Shown here: positions 4,067 to 5,854 of the stretch, piece after piece
Position numbering within the stretch: position 1 is the stretch's first letter
Layout of the letters: each line of letters starts with the position of its first letter
Source of the DNA: JADFNO01 sp965369945
Lineage (GTDB): Bacteria; Planctomycetota; Phycisphaerae; Phycisphaerales; SM1A02
NCBI GenBank assembly: GCA_965369945.1
Contig: CBDUST010000283.1
Coordinates: 1-5,854 of the forward strand
Length of the DNA: 5,854 bases
Direction of reading: 5' to 3'
Notes under the pieces: model-generated
The model's input: the letters and a program-made list of their open reading frames with translations, nothing else
What the model was told of the DNA's origin: nothing
The model's database searches: none
Made by a program: the position numbers and the translations under genes

Positions 4067-5647
4067 ATGTCACGATCAGCGCGTGCCGAGGCCCAGATTC
4101 CTCCGCATGCTGAGGTTATTGTAGTTCTCGATTTCGGCAGCCAGTATGCGCAGCTGATCGCGCGTCGGGTTCGCGAGGCCGGTGCGTTCAGCCTCCTGGC
4201 GGCGCCGGATACGCCAATTGAGCGGCTCTCGGCTCTAGAGCCCAAGGGGATCATCCTCTCGGGCGGTCCGGCCAGCGTGACTGAGGCCGGAGCGCCGCGC
4301 TGCGACGATCGGCTGTTCGAGCTGGACATGCCTGTCCTGGGCATTTGCTACGGGATGCAATTGGCCTGTCAACTGCTGGAGTGTGACGTCACAGCGGCAG
4401 AGGCGCGAGAATACGGCCGGGCCAAGCTTACGATCCATGACCAGAGCGACCTACTGGCGGATATCCCCTCGATCACGACCGTTTGGGCCAGTCACGGCGA
4501 TCACGTGGCCGACTTGGCCGAGCAATTCGACACGCTGGCCAGTACACCGAACTGTCCATTTGCGGCCGTACGTCACAAAAAAGTACCGTTCTTCGGCGTC
4601 CAGTTCCATCCAGAAGTCACGCATACGCCACACGGGGTCGAGTTGCTGCGCAACTTTCTCTACGAGATTTGCAAGTGTGCCGGCACATGGAGCATGGCGG
4701 ACTTTGTTGAGACGGAATGCCTGAACATTCAACAGCGTGTCGGTGATGCTCGGGTAATCTGTGGTCTAAGCGGCGGGGTGGATTCTTCGGTCGTGGCGGC
4801 GCTGCTCGCCCGGGCGATCGGCGATCAGCTCACTTGTATCTTCGTCGACAACGGATTGCTGCGCAAGAACGAGCGCCAGCTTGTCGAATCAACGTTCCGT
4901 GATCACTTCAAGTCCGACTTGCACGTTATTGATGCGGGGCAAGAATTTCTGGGTGATCTGAAGGGCATTTCTGATCCGCAAGAGAAACGCAAGCGAATCG
5001 GCCACCGCTTTATCGACGTCTTCAAGGAAGCGGCGGAGGACGTCGATGGGTGTGTCAAGTTCCTTGCTCAGGGAACGCTCTATCCGGATGTAATCGAATC
5101 GGGTCACGGTTTTGCGGGCGCTTCAGCCAACATCAAGCTGCACCACAACGTCGGCGGCCTCCCCGACGATCTCGGTTTTGAGCTGATCGAGCCGCTGCGC
5201 AATCTCTTTAAGGACGAGGTGCGGCAACTGGGCGAAGTGCTGGGTCTTCCGTCGCATATCGTGTGGCGTCATCCGTTCCCCGGACCGGGGCTTGCCGTTC
5301 GAGTGGTGGGCGACGTTACGTTCGAGCGTTTGGAGTTGTTGCGCGAGTGTGATGAAATCCTGCTCGAAGAAATCGTCGCGCACAATCTATATCGCAACAC
5401 TGACCAGGTCTTCGCGGTGCTGCTTCCCGTGCAGTCCGTCGGCGTGATGGGCGATGATCGGTCGTATCAATCCGTCGTTGCGATTCGGGCTGTGGAGACG
5501 CAGGATTTCATGACCGCGGACTGGGCCCGCATTCCGCACGAGGTGCTCGCCTCGATTAGCAGCCGAATCATGAACGAAGTGCGCGGCGTGAATCGCGTTG
5601 TCTACGATATCTCATCGAAGCCGCCGGCGACGATCGAGTGGGAGTAG
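4067..5647 (+). CDS. guaA: GMP synthase (glutamine-hydrolysing)
   Basis: GuaA converts XMP to GMP in the cytoplasm, using ATP and ammonia from glutamine: the last step of de novo guanine nucleotide synthesis. At 526 residues it matches the usual bacterial length (about 525). The class I glutamine amidotransferase domain spans about 17-205, with GICYGMQ carrying the catalytic C94 and FHPE giving H181 and E183. The ATP-pyrophosphatase domain follows, with the PP-loop SGGVDSS at 235-241, and LAQGTLYPDVIESG at 333-346. The C-terminal dimerisation domain includes RHPFPGPGLAVRV (401-413) and ends in the canonical KPPATIEWE. No catalytic residue is missing. The frame is open back to 3863, but homology starts near residue 17 and the ATG at 4067 gives the normal length. 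Only a weak purine-rich GAAAGA precedes it. It is divergent from the operon and unrelated to it in function. No riboswitch was recognised upstream. Confidence 0.98.
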   Translation: MSRSARAEAQIPPHAEVIVVLDFGSQYAQLIARRVREAGAFSLLAAPDTPIERLSALEPKGIILSGGPASVTEAGAPRCDDRLFELDMPVLGICYGMQLACQLLECDVTAAEAREYGRAKLTIHDQSDLLADIPSITTVWASHGDHVADLAEQFDTLASTPNCPFAAVRHKKVPFFGVQFHPEVTHTPHGVELLRNFLYEICKCAGTWSMADFVETECLNIQQRVGDARVICGLSGGVDSSVVAALLARAIGDQLTCIFVDNGLLRKNERQLVESTFRDHFKSDLHVIDAGQEFLGDLKGISDPQEKRKRIGHRFIDVFKEAAEDVDGCVKFLAQGTLYPDVIESGHGFAGASANIKLHHNVGGLPDDLGFELIEPLRNLFKDEVRQLGEVLGLPSHIVWRHPFPGPGLAVRVVGDVTFERLELLRECDEILLEEIVAHNLYRNTDQVFAVLLPVQSVGVMGDDRSYQSVVAIRAVETQDFMTADWARIPHEVLASISSRIMNEVRGVNRVVYDISSKPPATIEWE

Positions 5648-5791
5648 GGTAGGGATAAGCCATGAGCCATAAGCGATCAGGCTGTGATGGTTAGAGCAGT
5701 TTCGCTGAAGACGTAGCGGCTGCGTGCGCTCGTCATCTAACGCCACGATGAATGTGCCGGTCCCAACGGGTCGATTGGCGCGACTCCGGTG
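5648..5791. other. Gene-free region after guaA
   Basis: No convincing coding frame, tRNA or U-tract terminator was seen between the guaA stop and the first palindrome. There is a small direct repeat near 5655-5674 (ATAAGC and AGCCAT each twice). Confidence 0.5.
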
Positions 5792-5812
5792 GCACGGGCA
5801 TCCTGCCCGTGC
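5792..5812 (+). repeat. Intergenic palindrome, unit A
   Basis: GCACGGGCA and TGCCCGTGC form a perfect 9-bp stem around a TCC loop. Palindromes of this sequence are recalled as common between planctomycete genes. It has no T-run but could fold in RNA at the 3' end of a guaA transcript. Confidence 0.8.
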
Positions 5813-5834
5813 GACTGGTCATGACGTGACATCT

Positions 5835-5854
5835 GCACGGGCAGGATGCCCGTG
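5835..5854 (-). repeat. Intergenic palindrome, unit B (inverted, cut by window end)
   Basis: This has the same 9-bp stem as unit A but a GGA loop, so it is the exact reverse complement of unit A over the 20 visible bases. The spacer is 22 bp. The pair can form either two small hairpins or one long hairpin of at least 20 bp, as in paired REP units (BIMEs). Confidence 0.8.

Noticed and set aside
5655..5674. Direct repeats ATAAGC and AGCCAT after guaA
   Set aside because: Too short to distinguish from chance; no structure or second locus in the window supports a function.

Overview
The window looks like a piece of a moderately GC-rich bacterial chromosome, most probably from Planctomycetota. 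This is an inference. It rests on the dispersed GGGGACAGTCAC-type repeats with 9-10 bp GTAAACCGG units, the GCACGGGCA/TGCCCGTGC intergenic palindromes, and an RsbW-like kinase, a STAS protein and an MlaE permease in one gene cluster. No rRNA or other firm taxonomic marker is present.

Left third (1-1864): accessory DNA made of mobile-element debris around one intact-looking gene. Three copies of a REP-like repeat lie at 33-69 (inverted), 973-1007 and 1597-1651. Two short N-terminal fragments resembling REP-associated tyrosine transposases (RAYTs) sit beside the outer copies, at 72 and 1690. Between the repeats lie an unrecognised single-pass membrane protein gene (298-972, with a strong Shine-Dalgarno), the last 51 codons of an IS4-like DDE transposase (1021-1176, minus strand) and the C-terminal part of an HNH endonuclease (1172-1597, minus strand). 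The HNH fragment's catalytic core is cut at the tandem units of the repeat.

Middle (1865-3941, minus strand): a tightly packed operon, read right to left. It encodes a short HEAT-repeat lipoprotein, an RsbW/SpoIIAB-like ATP-binding kinase (4-nt ATGA overlap), a STAS anti-sigma-factor antagonist (8-nt overlap) and an MlaE-family ABC permease (40-nt gap, TTG start). Together these suggest a partner-switching module linked to envelope lipid transport. The ATPase (MlaF) and MCE substrate-binding protein (MlaD) expected with MlaE are absent, and the operon runs directly into the repeat-rich debris.

Right (4067-5854, plus strand): a complete guaA (GMP synthase, 526 aa), transcribed divergently from the operon across a 125-bp intergenic region with a plausible extended -10 promoter. 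It is followed by a gene-free tail with two mutually inverted palindromes.

The strongest leads are the decayed REP/RAYT locus, in which the repeat has 2, 3 and 4 tandem units in its three copies, and the kinase-STAS-MlaE gene cluster. Neither is claimed here as a proven new system.
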